A stretch of 64,000 nt of DNA from Halorussus amylolyticus. Its GTDB lineage: Archaea > Halobacteriota > Halobacteria > Halobacteriales > Haladaptataceae. How positions within the stretch are numbered: position 1 is the stretch's first letter; every line of letters begins with the position of its first letter. The notes below the pieces were generated by a model. It did no database searches, was not told where the DNA came from, and was given only the letters and a program-made list of their open reading frames with translations. This document shows, in pieces, positions 36,576-47,100 of this stretch. The position numbers and the translations under genes were made by a program. The DNA is taken from contig NZ_ML974133.1 of the NCBI RefSeq assembly GCF_004143485.2, positions 62,001 to 126,000 on the forward strand. Direction: 5' to 3'.

Positions 36576-38057
36576 CTACGCTCCGTAGTCCTCGGCGACG
36601 GCGTCGGCGGTGTGCTGGCCGCCGATGAGACACATCGGGACGCCGATGCCGGGCGTGGTGTACGACCCCGTGAAGTAGAGGCCCGAGACCTCCGACGACC
36701 GGCGATTGGGGCGGAGCGGCCCGGTCTGTCGCAGGGTGTGGGCGAGACCGAGCGCGGTGCCCTCGACGCTGTTGTATCGCTCGGTGAACTCCGAGACCGA
36801 GAATCGCTCTTCGACGACGATTCGGTCGCGGAGGTCCACGCCCGCGTTCTCGGCGATGTCGTCCAACACGAGGTCGCGGTACCGGTCGCGGGTCTCCTCG
36901 TCGTCGTCCAATCCGGGCGCGATGGGGACCAGCGCGAACAGATTGCTGTGACCCTCGGGCGCGACCGTGTCGTCGGTCTCGCTCGGCACGCAGAGGTAGT
37001 ACGCCGGGTCGTCGGGCCATCCGGGGTCGTCGAAGGTGCGTTCGAAGTGGGGGTCCCAGTCGGTCGGGAGGACGAGCGAGTGGTGTGCGAGCGGGTCCAC
37101 GTCGCCCTCGACGCCGAGGTAGAGCAGGAACGCCGAGGGCGCGTAGGTTCGCGAGTCCCAGTAGTCGGCGTCGTACTGGCGCTTCTCGGGCGGGAGGAGT
37201 TCCTGCTCGGTGTGGGCGTAGTCGGCGTCGCTGACCACGAGGTCCGCGCGGATGGTCTCGTTTTTGGTCTCCACCCTGAAGTTCCCCGCCTCCCCGCGAA
37301 TCGCTTCGACTTCGTAGTCCGTTCGGTACTCGACACCGAGTTCGGTCCCCAACTCGGTGATGCCGTCCACGACGCCGCCCATCCCGTCCTCGGGGTAGTA
37401 GACGCCGAGGTTGAAATCGACGTGGCTCATCAGATTGTAGAGCGCGGGCGTGTTCTTGGGCGACCCGCCGAGGAAGACGAGGGTGTACTGCATTATCTGG
37501 CGGAGTTTCGGGTGGTCGAAGTAGTCCGCGACGTGGTCCTCCATCGACCCGAGAAACGAGAGGCCCCGAGCGTGGCGAAACACGTCCCAGTCCACGTAGT
37601 CACGAAACCGGGGCCGGTCGGTGTAGACGAAGTGCTCCATCCCGATTTCGTAGGTGTTCTCGGCCTCCGCGAGATACGCGTCGAGCATCTGTCCCGCGCC
37701 CGATTCGTACGCTTCGAACGTCTCCTTCGTCTCCTCGCGGTCGGGCGTGATGGTCACCTCGTCGCCGTCCTTGAAGAAAATCCGGTAGTGGGGGTCGAGA
37801 TGCTCCAGTTCGTAGTACTCCTCGGGCGAGCGGTCGAAGTGCCCGAAAAATCGCTCGAACACGTCGGGCATCAGATACCACGACGGCCCCATGTCGAACC
37901 GGAAGCCGTCGCGTTCGAGCACGCTCGCCCGCCCGCCGAGTTGGTCGTTCTTCTCCACGACTGTCACGTCGGCCCCCGAGTCGGCGAGATAGCACGCCGT
38001 CGAGAGGCCGCCGAACCCGCTCCCGATTACGACGACCGACTTGTCCGCGAGTGTCAT
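36576..38057 (-). CDS. crtD: Carotenoid 3,4-desaturase (CrtI/CrtD family)
   Basis: This is a 493-residue FAD amine-oxidase-fold desaturase. VVVIGSGFGGLSTACYLA is the dinucleotide-binding motif and GGRASVLERDGFRFDMGPSW the CrtI flavin signature. The C-terminal YFTGSYTTPGIGVPMCLIGG is the second carotenoid desaturase signature. Position at the head of crtD-lyeJ-cruF points to the C50 3,4-desaturase. Sequence alone does not exclude phytoene desaturase. ATG 38057 follows a TTTTAT box by about 28 nt, and a G12 run lies further upstream. Confidence 0.92.
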   Translation of the reverse strand: MTLADKSVVVIGSGFGGLSTACYLADSGADVTVVEKNDQLGGRASVLERDGFRFDMGPSWYLMPDVFERFFGHFDRSPEEYYELEHLDPHYRIFFKDGDEVTITPDREETKETFEAYESGAGQMLDAYLAEAENTYEIGMEHFVYTDRPRFRDYVDWDVFRHARGLSFLGSMEDHVADYFDHPKLRQIMQYTLVFLGGSPKNTPALYNLMSHVDFNLGVYYPEDGMGGVVDGITELGTELGVEYRTDYEVEAIRGEAGNFRVETKNETIRADLVVSDADYAHTEQELLPPEKRQYDADYWDSRTYAPSAFLLYLGVEGDVDPLAHHSLVLPTDWDPHFERTFDDPGWPDDPAYYLCVPSETDDTVAPEGHSNLFALVPIAPGLDDDEETRDRYRDLVLDDIAENAGVDLRDRIVVEERFSVSEFTERYNSVEGTALGLAHTLRQTGPLRPNRRSSEVSGLYFTGSYTTPGIGVPMCLIGGQHTADAVAEDYGA

Positions 38058-38112
38058 GTCGATTCGTCGGGGCGCGACCCACATAAAACGATGCGGCAGG
38101 CGGATTTCGGCC

Positions 38113-38124
38113 GGGGGGGGGGGG
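38113..38124. repeat. G12 homopolymer upstream of crtD
   Basis: Twelve consecutive G (C on the coding strand) lie 56-67 bp upstream of the crtD ATG and about 20 bp upstream of its TATA-like box. This is the longest homopolymer I noticed in the window and is placed where tract-length changes could alter promoter spacing. Confidence 0.8.
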
Positions 38125-38206
38125 TCGGCCCAATACTACGCAGACAGACATGATTTAACACCGATACACTTATAGCTGAATCGGGACCCCTTTCCAACGA
38201 GAGACG

Positions 38207-38515
38207 ATGGACGGGGCGAAGTTCGCGCTGTTGCTCGGCGTGGGTCTACTGGCGTTCCTGTTCGTGACGACGCTGTACGTCGTCTGGACCCGAATCGTCG
38301 GTCTCGACCCGACGGTCGCCCAGCGATTCGCCGCGCTCCCGAGTCCGATTCAGGCGGCTGTCGCCGCGATTTCGGGCGTGATTCTTGGCAGTGTGAGCAT
38401 CGCCGTCCCGACGGTGCAGACGGGTGTCGTCGCGATGGTCATGCTCGCGGCGAGCACGTTCGCCGCGCTGTTACTGTTCGAACTGGTCCAACAGCGACAG
38501 GCGGTTTGGACGTAG
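38207..38515 (+). CDS. Small three-helix membrane protein
   Basis: This 102-residue protein has three hydrophobic segments: FALLLGVGLLAFLFVTTLYV, AAVAAISGVILGSVSIAV and GVVAMVMLAASTFAALLLFE. It ends in a polar QQRQAVWT tail. I recognise no family. It diverges from crtD; a CACTTATAG box 30-35 bp upstream is its probable promoter. Confidence 0.7.
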   Translation: MDGAKFALLLGVGLLAFLFVTTLYVVWTRIVGLDPTVAQRFAALPSPIQAAVAAISGVILGSVSIAVPTVQTGVVAMVMLAASTFAALLLFELVQQRQAVWT

Positions 38516-38529
38516 CCGCCCGCCTCCAC

Positions 38530-39243
38530 TCACCGTTTCGCGAGCGCGGCCCGATAGTGTGGCCCGTCGTCGCCGTAATCGACCGTTTCTACCTCCCACC
38601 CGGTTCCGACCGCGGCCTCCCGGAGGCGGTCGGGCGAGAACAGACGAAACAGCAGGGTTTCGCCCGTGTCGTCCTCGTATTCGAACCACATCACCCGCGA
38701 GGCCAGTCCCGGCGTCGGGTCCGGCCGGTAGCCCAACAACTCCGAGACGCGGTTCCGGTCGGGGTCGTAGCAGTCCACCACCGCAGTCGCGTCGGGTCTC
38801 GTGACGTGCGCGAGGTCGCCCAAGAATCGGCGGAGTCCCTGCATCGACCCCGCAAGACCCAACTGCGTGCCGATTGCGAGCGCCGATTGGAAGCGGTCGC
38901 GCTCGAACGACTCGCGGAGGTCGAACATATCCCCTCGGCGAGCGTCTTCGACGCCGCGCTCGGCCATCGTCTCAACGAGGTGGTCGCTGACTTCGACGGC
39001 GACGGTCTCGAACCGTTCCTGAAAGTGAAGGGTGTGACGGCCAGCGCCCGCCCCCACATCGAGTAACGGGCCGTCGAGTCGGGAATCGAGCCACGCACCC
39101 GATTCGTCCGCCGCGTCGAACTCGCCGAAGTAGAACCGCTCGATGGGGTGGTCGAGGGTCTGCTCGCCGTCGCGCTGAATCAGCGGTTCGTCCTGTTCGC
39201 CCCGGTGGAAGTCGCGAATCGCGCGACCGAACGGGTCCGGCAT
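38530..39243 (-). CDS. Class I SAM-dependent methyltransferase
   Basis: In this 237-residue protein motif I is GPLLDVGAGAGRHTLHF (about 55-71) and motif II VAVEVSDHLVETMAERG. HVTRPDATAVVDCYDPDRN corresponds to the motif IV/V region. ATG 39243 gives the conserved haloarchaeal N-terminus PDPFGRAIRDFHRGE; upstream residues in the open frame have no counterpart. The substrate is unknown. Proximity to carotenoid genes may be coincidence because the pathway needs no methylation. Confidence 0.82.
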   Translation of the reverse strand: MPDPFGRAIRDFHRGEQDEPLIQRDGEQTLDHPIERFYFGEFDAADESGAWLDSRLDGPLLDVGAGAGRHTLHFQERFETVAVEVSDHLVETMAERGVEDARRGDMFDLRESFERDRFQSALAIGTQLGLAGSMQGLRRFLGDLAHVTRPDATAVVDCYDPDRNRVSELLGYRPDPTPGLASRVMWFEYEDDTGETLLFRLFSPDRLREAAVGTGWEVETVDYGDDGPHYRAALAKR

Positions 39244-39349
39244 ACGCGAACCGTCGGCCACTGGTGACAAAAATTCTCGTGAGAGACGGTACCGTGAAGC
39301 ATCCGCCACCGGCGATGGAGTTACGAAGGCGCGAAAAGACGGACGAGAC

Positions 39350-39616
39350 ATGGCCACCGTCGGCGACCACTACCGACCGACCGCGGACGACCGAACACCC
39401 GGCGTCTACCGCGTCGTCGGCGCGTCGGAGGAGGTGACGCTCCTGCGAGTCGCCGACGGGCGTCGGCGACACACCGGCGAGATACGACGCGTCCCGTCGC
39501 GCGCGCTCGACGCCGAGTTCGAGCGCGCGGACGACCCCGACGCGGGACTCTCGCCGGTTTCACTCGCGCGGAACGTCCTCCAAGGCCTCTACTGGCAGAT
39601 AAGGCAGTTTCTGTAG
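39350..39616 (+). CDS. Small conserved-looking haloarchaeal protein
   Basis: This 88-residue soluble protein opens VGDHYRPTADDRTPGVYRVV. It has a beta-rich core (EEVTLLRVADGRRRHTGEI) and a C-terminal helix VSLARNVLQGLYWQIRQFL. The regular pattern and codon use support a real gene, probably related to haloarchaeal uncharacterised small domains, but I do not recognise it. It diverges from the methyltransferase gene and converges on btuD. Confidence 0.6.
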   Translation: MATVGDHYRPTADDRTPGVYRVVGASEEVTLLRVADGRRRHTGEIRRVPSRALDAEFERADDPDAGLSPVSLARNVLQGLYWQIRQFL

Positions 39617-39643
39617 CTCGGTAGGTGCGGAAATTCGTGTAGC

Positions 39644-40909
39644 TTATTCGGCGTTTGCGCGCCGGGAGCCTTCGGATTCGGCTTCCGCCACTGCTCTCTC
39701 GACTGCCGACAGGAGGTCGTCCGGGCCGACGACGTGCCCGCGCTCTCGGAGTTCCGCGTAGGTCGCGGCGGCGTCGCTCCCCGCGAAGTTGCGCTCCTCG
39801 AACGGGCGTTCCTCGACCACGACGACGGAATCGGCTTCGCGCGCGGCTCGGAGGTTCGGGAGGTTTCCAACGCCGACCTCCACGTCGGCGAGGACGGTCA
39901 CGTCGGCCGCTCTGATTCGGGATTCGACCTCGCGCCGGGCGGCGTCGCCGACCGGCGCGAACGGTTCCTCGGTCACGGCGTCGAGACCGAGCGTCCGGGC
40001 GGTTTCGAGGTCCGAGTCGCCCTCGTTGAGCGCGCCGACCGACACCTCGTAGCCCGCGGCCGAGAGGAGATAGAGCAGGCCCGAGACGGTGCCGCCCCCG
40101 CCGACGACGTGGACTCGCCCCTCGCGCTCGTCGGGGCGCTCGGGCAGGGCCGTGACGTAGGTCGAACCGGTGACGGGGTGGCTGGAGACCACCGCCCGCG
40201 TGTCGAACGCGGCTTCGAGATGGTCCTCCGAGAGGACCGACTCGGGCGGGCCGTTGGCGCGAATCTCGCCGCCCGCGAGCAGGAGGAGTTCGTCGCAGTA
40301 GTGGGCCGCGAGGTTCAGGTCGTGGATGGCCGCCACCACGGTCTTTCCGTCGTCGTCCGCGAGGTCCCGGACGAGTTCGAGCGTCCGGACCTGATGATTG
40401 ATGTCGAGGCTCGCGGTGGGTTCGTCGAGCAGGAGGACCGGCGCGTCCTGAGCCAGCGCGCGAGCGAGCAGGACGCGCTGGCGCTCGCCGCCCGACACCG
40501 CGGTAATCGGGCGGTCGGCCAAATGCGCCACCTCGGTTCGCTCCATCGCGGCCGCGACCCGCTCGCGGTCGGTCTCGCCCTCGGTCGAGAACCGCGATTG
40601 GTAGGGGTTGCGCCCCATCGCGACTATCTCCTCGACCGGAAAATCGAACGAGAGGCCGGTGTCCTGTGGCACGACCGCGATTCGGCGACTCGCCTCCTTC
40701 GAGGAGAGGGCCGCGATTCTGTCGCCGCCGACCCGGACCTCGCCCGCGTCGGGCGCGAGCGCGCCGGTGATAGTCCTGAGAAGCGTGGTCTTGCCCGCGC
40801 CGTTCGGCCCGACGAGACCCACGAACCGGCCGTCCTCGACGGTGGCGGTTATTCGGTCGAGGATTCGATTGCCGCCGAGTTCGACCGTCACGTCGTCTAT
40901 CTCTATCAT
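39644..40909 (-). CDS. btuD: Cobalamin ABC transporter ATPase BtuD with C-terminal extra domain
   Basis: In this 421-residue protein residues 1-255 are a FecE/BtuD-type ATPase: GPNGAGKTT Walker A, VSGGERQRVLLARALAQD signature, VLLLDEPTASLD Walker B, and the H-loop in VVAAIHDLNLAAHY. Residues 275-405 form an additional Rossmann-like domain starting GRVHVVGGGGTVSGLLYLLS and including DSVVVVEERPFEERNFAGSD. That is about 140 residues more than bacterial BtuD. It may bind a cofactor precursor or couple uptake to corrinoid metabolism. It lies downstream of btuC with a 310-bp gap holding a family 2 element. Confidence 0.88.
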   Translation of the reverse strand: MIEIDDVTVELGGNRILDRITATVEDGRFVGLVGPNGAGKTTLLRTITGALAPDAGEVRVGGDRIAALSSKEASRRIAVVPQDTGLSFDFPVEEIVAMGRNPYQSRFSTEGETDRERVAAAMERTEVAHLADRPITAVSGGERQRVLLARALAQDAPVLLLDEPTASLDINHQVRTLELVRDLADDDGKTVVAAIHDLNLAAHYCDELLLLAGGEIRANGPPESVLSEDHLEAAFDTRAVVSSHPVTGSTYVTALPERPDEREGRVHVVGGGGTVSGLLYLLSAAGYEVSVGALNEGDSDLETARTLGLDAVTEEPFAPVGDAARREVESRIRAADVTVLADVEVGVGNLPNLRAAREADSVVVVEERPFEERNFAGSDAAATYAELRERGHVVGPDDLLSAVERAVAEAESEGSRRANAE

Positions 40910-40988
40910 CGATTTGTGACCCCCCTTATCTCTCGGTTTATATCGAGGTCCCCGAAGAAATCACGGCTGGCAAAGCCGAGAACAGCCA

Positions 40989-41113
40989 GAAAGCCCCCGC
41001 CCGGTCGCGGTCGCTGTGCGGGATATTTCCGCGCTCTCCGCACCGCCCGCGCGGAAATAGTCGCCCGCACAGACGACCACGGGCCTTCGGCCCGCGACCG
41101 GGCGGCCCCTTTC
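40989..41113. repeat. Family 2 TIR/hairpin element, copy F1
   Basis: This is a 125-bp element. The ends GAAAGCCCCCGCCCGGTCGC... and the complement of GAAAGGGGCCGCCCGGTCGC... form terminal inverted repeats of 22 bp with three mismatches. The interior is a long stem, 41016-41034 pairing with 41049-41070. Beyond the right end the sequence reads CAGTCCCACC, shared in kind with copy F2. It lies between btuD and btuC and carries no ORF. Confidence 0.75.
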
Positions 41114-41219
41114 AGTCCCACCCGATGTTGTCTGAGTCGCCGAGCATTTGCTGGTGGTTTGTGTCGCTGAGCGCGACGATTCCAAACTCGGCCGAGCGTG
41201 CCCGCGTCCAAAACCCACC

Positions 41220-42326
41220 TCACAGCGCATGCACCTCCCGCGTTCGGAGGAGATAGAGGAAGAACGGCGCGCCGAGAAACGCCGTCACGATGCCGACCGG
41301 GAGTTCGGCCGCGCCCGAGCGCGCGACCGTGTCGGTGGCGACGAGGAAGACCGCACCCGCCAGCGCGGAGGTCGGCAGGAGAACCCGGTGGTCGGGTCCG
41401 ACGAGCAGTCGCATGACGTGGGGGACCACGAGACCGACGAAGCCGATGACGCCCGAGACCGCGACCGCCGCGCCAGTCACGACGCTGGCGACCGCGAGCA
41501 GGAGGCGCTTGGTGCGCTCGACCTCGACGCCGAGCGCGTGGGCGTCCTCCTCGCCGAGCAGGAGGACGTTGAGGTCACGGGCGTACGCGAACAGAACGAC
41601 GAATCCGAGTACCGCGACCGGGAGCGCGAACGTCACGTCGTCCCACGACGCGACGTGGAGGTGGCCCATCAGCCAGAACACCGCCTCGCGGAGGCTCTCG
41701 CCGCTGTGGAGCAGGAGAAACGAGACGACCGCGCCCAAGAACGTCTGGACCGCCACGCCCGCCAGCAGGAGGGTCGCCACCGGCGTCCGGCCGTCCTCGG
41801 TCGCGAGCAGGTAGACGCCGAACGCGGCGACCATCGCGCCGAGGAAGGCGGCGGTCGGAAGCCCGAACGGGATGGCGAACGGAATCGCGATGGTGGCGAC
41901 CGCGCCCACCGCCGCGCCCGACGAGACGCCGATGATGGACGGGTCGGCCATCGGATTTCGGAAGAATCCCTGCATCACGACGCCCGCCGTCGCGAGCGCG
42001 AAGCCGACCACCGCGCCGAGCGCGATTCGGGGAAGCCGAAGGGTCACGACAATGGTCTCGGCTGTTTGGGGCACCGCGAAGTCGAATATGGGGGTGAATT
42101 CGAACGCCGGAAACGGGACCGGAACCGCGACCGCGAGTTCGGCGATTCGGAGCGAGCGCGTGCCGAGTTCGACGCCGGTCGGGACTGCGAGCGCGTTCAA
42201 CAGCACCTTTCCGACGACGACGTAGTCGAGCGACACCGGACCGATTGCGGCGCTCACGACGACCACGATTGCGAGCGCCGCCGCTAATCCCGCCGACCAC
42301 GCGGCGGCGCGCGCACCCCAGCGCAT
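41220..42326 (-). CDS. btuC: Cobalamin/iron-type ABC permease BtuC
   Basis: This 368-residue FecCD-family permease has about ten helices. [20 protein letters not shown] and [22 protein letters not shown] are strongly conserved family signatures. [20 protein letters not shown] is the coupling-helix region. It diverges from btuF and shares its upstream region, giving a compact btuF / btuC-btuD uptake locus. Cobalamin rather than siderophore is inferred from the binding protein. Confidence 0.9.
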   Translation of the reverse strand: MRWGARAAAWSAGLAAALAIVVVVSAAIGPVSLDYVVVGKVLLNALAVPTGVELGTRSLRIAELAVAVPVPFPAFEFTPIFDFAVPQTAETIVVTLRLPRIALGAVVGFALATAGVVMQGFFRNPMADPSIIGVSSGAAVGAVATIAIPFAIPFGLPTAAFLGAMVAAFGVYLLATEDGRTPVATLLLAGVAVQTFLGAVVSFLLLHSGESLREAVFWLMGHLHVASWDDVTFALPVAVLGFVVLFAYARDLNVLLLGEEDAHALGVEVERTKRLLLAVASVVTGAAVAVSGVIGFVGLVVPHVMRLLVGPDHRVLLPTSALAGAVFLVATDTVARSGAAELPVGIVTAFLGAPFFLYLLRTREVHAL

Positions 42327-42386
42327 GTCTGAAAGCCAGCTTGCTTTAGGTAAATACTTATTGGATACGGTCGGAACGGAGAGTAG

Positions 42387-43562
42387 ATGAACTCCAAGAT
42401 TGCGAGCGCGCTACTCGCGCTGTTGATAGTCACCGCTGGCGTTCCGGTCGGAGTTTCGGCCGGAGCGTCGGCCGGAGTCACGGCGAGTACAGCACAGGAG
42501 GACTGTTCGTTCCCGGCCGAGCATACGGACGAAACGCAAACCGAGGTCAGCGTCGAAGAACGGCCCGAGCGCGTCACTGTCCTCGGACCGAGCGCAGCCC
42601 AAACGATGTGGGAACTCGGCGGCGAATCGCAGGTCGTCGGCGCGCCAATCGACCCGTACACCGCGTACCTCGACGGCATCGAGGACAAGCAGAACGTCTC
42701 GGCTCCGGGCCGGACCTACGTGAACGTCGAGAAGGTGGTCGCCACCGAACCCGACCTCGTCCTCGCACCGAACGTCATCCCGAACGAGACGGTCGAACAG
42801 CTCCGTGATTCGGGGCTGACCGTGTTCAAGTTCGGCGAAGCGACCTCTATCGAGGACATCTACGAGAAGACCGAACTGACGGGTCAGCTCACGGGCAACT
42901 GCGAGGAGGCCGACGAGACGGTCTCGTCGATGCAGGACCAAGTCGAGACGGTGCAGGAGACCATCGAAGGCGAGGATAGCCCGCGCGTGTTCGTCTCGCA
43001 GGGCGGCGGCTGGACCGCCGGAAACGCCACCTTCGTCAATCACCTGGTCGAACTCGCGGGCGGCACCAACATCGCGGTGGAGGCCGACATCTCCGGCTAC
43101 CAGCAGATAAGCGAGGAGGTCATCGTCGAGCAGAATCCCGAGTGGATAGTCCAACTCGGCGCGTTCGGCACCTACCCGCAGACCGACGCGTACAACGGGA
43201 CCGACGCGGTTCAGGACGGCAACGTCGTCACCGTCGATAACAACTACGCGAGCCAGCCCGGACCCCGAGTGGTCGAGCCGATGGTGACGATGGCCCAGGC
43301 GTTCTACCCCGACGCCTACGCCGAGGCGAACGGCACTGCCACCACCACCGAGACGACCACGGAAGCGCCGACCACCGACACGCCCGAAACGACGACCACT
43401 GCCGAAACCACCGAGGACGCGATGGCCGACGCGACCACCGCTGAGACCGAATCGCCCGACGAGTCGCCGTCCGGCGACTCGTCGGGCGGCGTGCCCGGCT
43501 TCGGTGTGCCCGCCGCGCTCGCGGCGCTCGCGGGGGCCGCGCTCCTCGCGCGCCGGAACTGA
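42387..43562 (+). CDS. btuF: Cobalamin-binding protein BtuF-like with PGF-CTERM anchor
   Basis: This 391-residue exported protein has a signal peptide (about 1-28), then a helical-backbone periplasmic-binding domain: [33 protein letters not shown], and [21 protein letters not shown] Thr/Glu-rich linker (about 315-355, [15 protein letters not shown]) is followed by a terminal [22 protein letters not shown]. The PGF motif, hydrophobic helix and basic end are the PGF-CTERM signal, which is cleaved by archaeosortase and replaced with a lipid anchor. It is divergent from btuC. Confidence 0.9.
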   Translation: MNSKIASALLALLIVTAGVPVGVSAGASAGVTASTAQEDCSFPAEHTDETQTEVSVEERPERVTVLGPSAAQTMWELGGESQVVGAPIDPYTAYLDGIEDKQNVSAPGRTYVNVEKVVATEPDLVLAPNVIPNETVEQLRDSGLTVFKFGEATSIEDIYEKTELTGQLTGNCEEADETVSSMQDQVETVQETIEGEDSPRVFVSQGGGWTAGNATFVNHLVELAGGTNIAVEADISGYQQISEEVIVEQNPEWIVQLGAFGTYPQTDAYNGTDAVQDGNVVTVDNNYASQPGPRVVEPMVTMAQAFYPDAYAEANGTATTTETTTEAPTTDTPETTTTAETTEDAMADATTAETESPDESPSGDSSGGVPGFGVPAALAALAGAALLARRN

Positions 43563-43634
43563 CCGCCGAACGTCGCGCCCTTTTCGTTCTTCCGAACAGG
43601 AAAGCTGTTTAACGGGCCGGTCCGACCTTCGGGT

Positions 43635-43916
43635 ATGGTCGAGAAAGTCCTCTGGCCCGCGTACTTCGACGCGGAAAAGAGTCGGAACGAAGGTCGCCGG
43701 GTCGCGGCGGAGTTGGCCGTCGAGGAGCCGACGGTAGACGAAATCGCGAAGGCGGTCCAGCAGGTGGGCTACGACGCGATAATCGAACGCGACAAGGCGT
43801 ACTCCCGGGAGAACTGGACGGAGCGAGGCCGAGTGCTGGTCAAGAACGCCGACGACTCCTCGAAGAACGACCTGATTCAGGCGGTCGCCGCCTACGTCAC
43901 GGCGCTGAGGGACTGA
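43635..43916 (+). CDS. srp19: Signal recognition particle 19 kDa protein
   Basis: This 93-residue protein binds the tips of SRP RNA helices 6 and 8 and promotes SRP54 assembly. [20 protein letters not shown] is the hallmark N-terminus (W-P-x-Y-x-D). [18 protein letters not shown] matches the C-terminal RNA-contact region. Its stop overlaps the gar1 start by 1 nt (TGATG), a pairing conserved in haloarchaea. Confidence 0.95.
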   Translation: MVEKVLWPAYFDAEKSRNEGRRVAAELAVEEPTVDEIAKAVQQVGYDAIIERDKAYSRENWTERGRVLVKNADDSSKNDLIQAVAAYVTALRD

Positions 43917-44143
43917 TGCATCGACTCGGCGAAGTCGTCCGGACCGCACAGGGTCTCGCCATCGTGCGATGCTCGGACGACGACCACCCCGACGTGGGCA
44001 CGCAGGCGGTGGACGAACAGCTAACGACGGTCGGCCGGGTCGTGGACGTGTTCGGGCCGGTCGCCCGTCCCTACGTGGCGGTGTCGCCCGACGAGGGAAT
44101 CGCACTCCCGACCCTGCTCGGCAAGAAACTCTACGCCAGATAA
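43916..44143 (+). CDS. gar1: H/ACA RNP component Gar1
   Basis: This 75-residue beta-barrel protein contains the order RLGEVVRTAQGLAIVR, VGRVVDVFGPVARPYVAV and LPTLLGKKLYAR, typical of archaeal Gar1. It binds Cbf5 and aids product release in guide-RNA-directed pseudouridylation. It is translationally coupled to srp19. Confidence 0.93.
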   Translation: MHRLGEVVRTAQGLAIVRCSDDDHPDVGTQAVDEQLTTVGRVVDVFGPVARPYVAVSPDEGIALPTLLGKKLYAR

Positions 44144-44168
44144 AATCGGCTCGCGAGAGTCCCGGCGA

Positions 44169-47100
44169 CTACCGGGACCGCCCGAACAGCACCGCCGCGG
44201 CCCCGAATCCGAGGAGTGCACCGAGGTCGGTCGCGCTCGCCGGGACTCGGTCGGACGACGCCGCGGTGGTCTCATCGACGGCGGTCGTCTCGTCCCCCAC
44301 GCCGTCTTCTTCGGGCGTCTCGTCGTCTATCTCGTCTTCCTCAGTCGTCTCGTCGTCGAACACGTTCTCGGTCGTCTCATCGACGACCACGCCGTCTCCC
44401 TCCTCGGTGGTCGGAAGCGCGGCGGTCGTAGTGGCGGCCTCCTCGCCACCGAAGTCCACGACCGCCGTGTCGAAGACGAGTTCGTCGGTCTCGTTGAGGT
44501 ACGGGATGTCAACGTCTTCGTCTTCGGGGTAGCTGAACGCCTCGTCCTCGTCGGTGTCGCGGTGGGGCACCGAGAGCAGTACCTGCTCGCCGGTGAGATC
44601 CTCATCGAGTTCGACCGGCACGTCCTCGTACTCGCCGGGTTCGAGGTACTCCGAGGCTCCCACGAACTCGGTCTCGCCGTCGTAGAGCGCGACGAATCCG
44701 CCGTCCGGGACGAAGACGGATTCAATCACTACTTCGTCGTCGGCGGTCTGGTTCTCGAAGGTGACGTTGGCGAACTCGGCTTCGGCCGTCGTCGTCGCTT
44801 CCGCTGTCGTGGTGACTTCTGCGGTGGTGGTAGTCTCTCTGACGGTCGTCGGTTCGACTTCCGCAGTGGTCGTTTCGGCCACCGTGACTTCATCGACCGT
44901 CGTCGTCTCCACACCGATGCCTGTCGTCTCTTCGACTTCGGTCGCTTCGGCGGTCGTCGTTCCTTCGATGGTCGTCGTCTCGTCCGGCAGAATCGTGGTT
45001 TCCTCGACGGTCGTTTCTTCGGCGGTGGTTTCTTCGATAGTCGTTTCTTCGGCGGTGGTTTCTTCGATAGTCGTTTCTTCGGCGGTGGTTTCTTCGACGG
45101 TTGTCTCCTCCACAGTCGTCTGCTCGACGGTCGTCGGGAGTTCGGCGGTCGTGGTTTCGACTCCCTCGCCGTCGAACGCCACGATTGCAGCGTCCGAGAT
45201 GAGTTCGTCGGTCTCGTCGAGGTACGGGAAGTCCTCCTCGCCGCCGGTCTCGGCGAAGTCGTACGTCTCGTCGTCGTCGGTGTCGCGGTGTGGCACCGAG
45301 AGCAACACCTGCTCGCCGTCGAGGTCCTCGTCGAGTTCGACCGGCACGTCCTCGTACTCGCCGGGTTCGAGGTACTCCGAGGCTCCGACGAACTCGCCGT
45401 CGCCGTCGTAGAGCGCGACGAATCCGCCCTCGGGAAGCGCGACCGAATCGACGTCCACGTCGCCGTTTTCGGCGCTCTTGTCCTCGAAGACGACGCTCGC
45501 GACGTCGGGAACGTCCGGTTCTGGCTCGGTCGTTTCCTCGGCGGTCGTCGTTTCTTCTGCTGTCGTTTCCTCGACTCCCGTAGTCTGTTCGACAGTCGTG
45601 GTTTCCTCGGCCGTGGTGGTCTCTTCGACCGTGGTTTCTTCCGCAGTCGTGGTCTCCTCGACTGTGGTCGTTTCCTCGGTAGTCGTGGTCTCCTCTGCGG
45701 TCGTGGTTTCTTCCGCAGTCGTGGTCTCCGCGACTGTGGTCGTCTCCTCAGCCGTAGTCGTCTCCGCGACGGTCGTCGTCTCCGGAGTCGCCGTCTCGGT
45801 CGTCGTCACCTCCTCGACCTGCGAGGAGGATTCGCTCGCGGTCTCCTTAAGTTCCTCCGGGGAGATATCGGGGTTTTCGGCGAGCGCGTCGCTCGCTTGG
45901 GTCGCGCCCTGTCGCGCCGCGGTCCGAATCTGTCCGACCTCCTCGACGCCCTCTTCGGCCGCGGCCTGCGCCGCGCCGGACGCCGAACCGAGCGAGATGA
46001 CCTGAATCTGCTGAATGTTCACTTCCTGAATCTGGACGACCGTCCCGGCGGCCGCACCCTGCGATGCCGCCTGAATCTGCTGGACGTTCGCGACCTGACT
46101 CTGTGAGATGCCGCCGGTCGCCGCGCCCTGCGAGGCCGCCTGAATCTGGCGGACGTTCACGACCTGATTCTGAATCGCCGACCGGAGCGCGCCGTGGGAC
46201 GCCCCCTGCGAAGCGGCCTGAATCTGGGCGACGTTCGCCTCCTGGGACTGGACGAGCGAACCGTACGCCCCGCCCTGCGTGGCGGCCTGAATCTGGCGGA
46301 CGTTGACTGTCTGGCTCTGGACGATGCCGCCCTTGGCCGCGCCGTTCGCGGCGGCTTGGACCTGCCGGACGTTCACGACCTGATTCTGGACCGCCGACCG
46401 GACCGCGCCCTGGGCCGCACCCTGCGCGGCGACCTGAATCTGGACGATGTTCACGATTTGGACCTGCACGACCGTGACCTGCACCAGCGCGCCGCGGGCC
46501 GCGCCTCGCGCGGCCGACTGAATCTGGTCGACGTTGACCTCTTGGGTCTGGACGACGGCACCGGTCGCCGCCCCGGTCGCCGCGACCTGAATCTGCTCGA
46601 TGGTGACCTGCTGGGTCTGGCTCACCGCACCCGCGGCCGCGCCCTTGCACGCCGACTCGGTTTTGTCGGGGCGCTTGGACTTCTTCACGCCGCCCTTGGC
46701 CGCGCCGAGCGCGGCGACCTGCACCTGCTTCACGTCGGCGCGCTGGGTCTGGACGAGCGCGCCGTCCGACGCACCGCGTGCGGCGGCCTGAATCTGCTCG
46801 ACAGCGACCTTCTGACGCTGGTCGAGCGAGCCGTAGGCCGCGCCCTGCGCGGCCTCCTGAATCTTGCCGAGGTGGTCCACGTCGTTTTCGGCCGCCGACT
46901 TCGCCGCGCCGTGGGACGCGCCCTGCGCGGCCGACTGAATCTGTTCGACGCTGGCTTTCTGTCGCTGTGCGAGCGCGCCGTGGGACGCGCCGTACGCCGC
47001 GCCCTGAATCTGGCGGACGTTCGCGGTCTGGTCCTGCTGTATCGGGCCGGCGGTCGCGCCCTGCGCGGCGACTTGCACCTGCTCGACGTTCGCGTCCTGC

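Noticed and set aside
44562-46106. Long plus-strand ORFs opposite the giant repeat protein
   Set aside because: They mirror the repetitive minus-strand sequence and have Phe/Arg/Gly-rich or Val/Ser-rich compositions with no signal, domain or start context.
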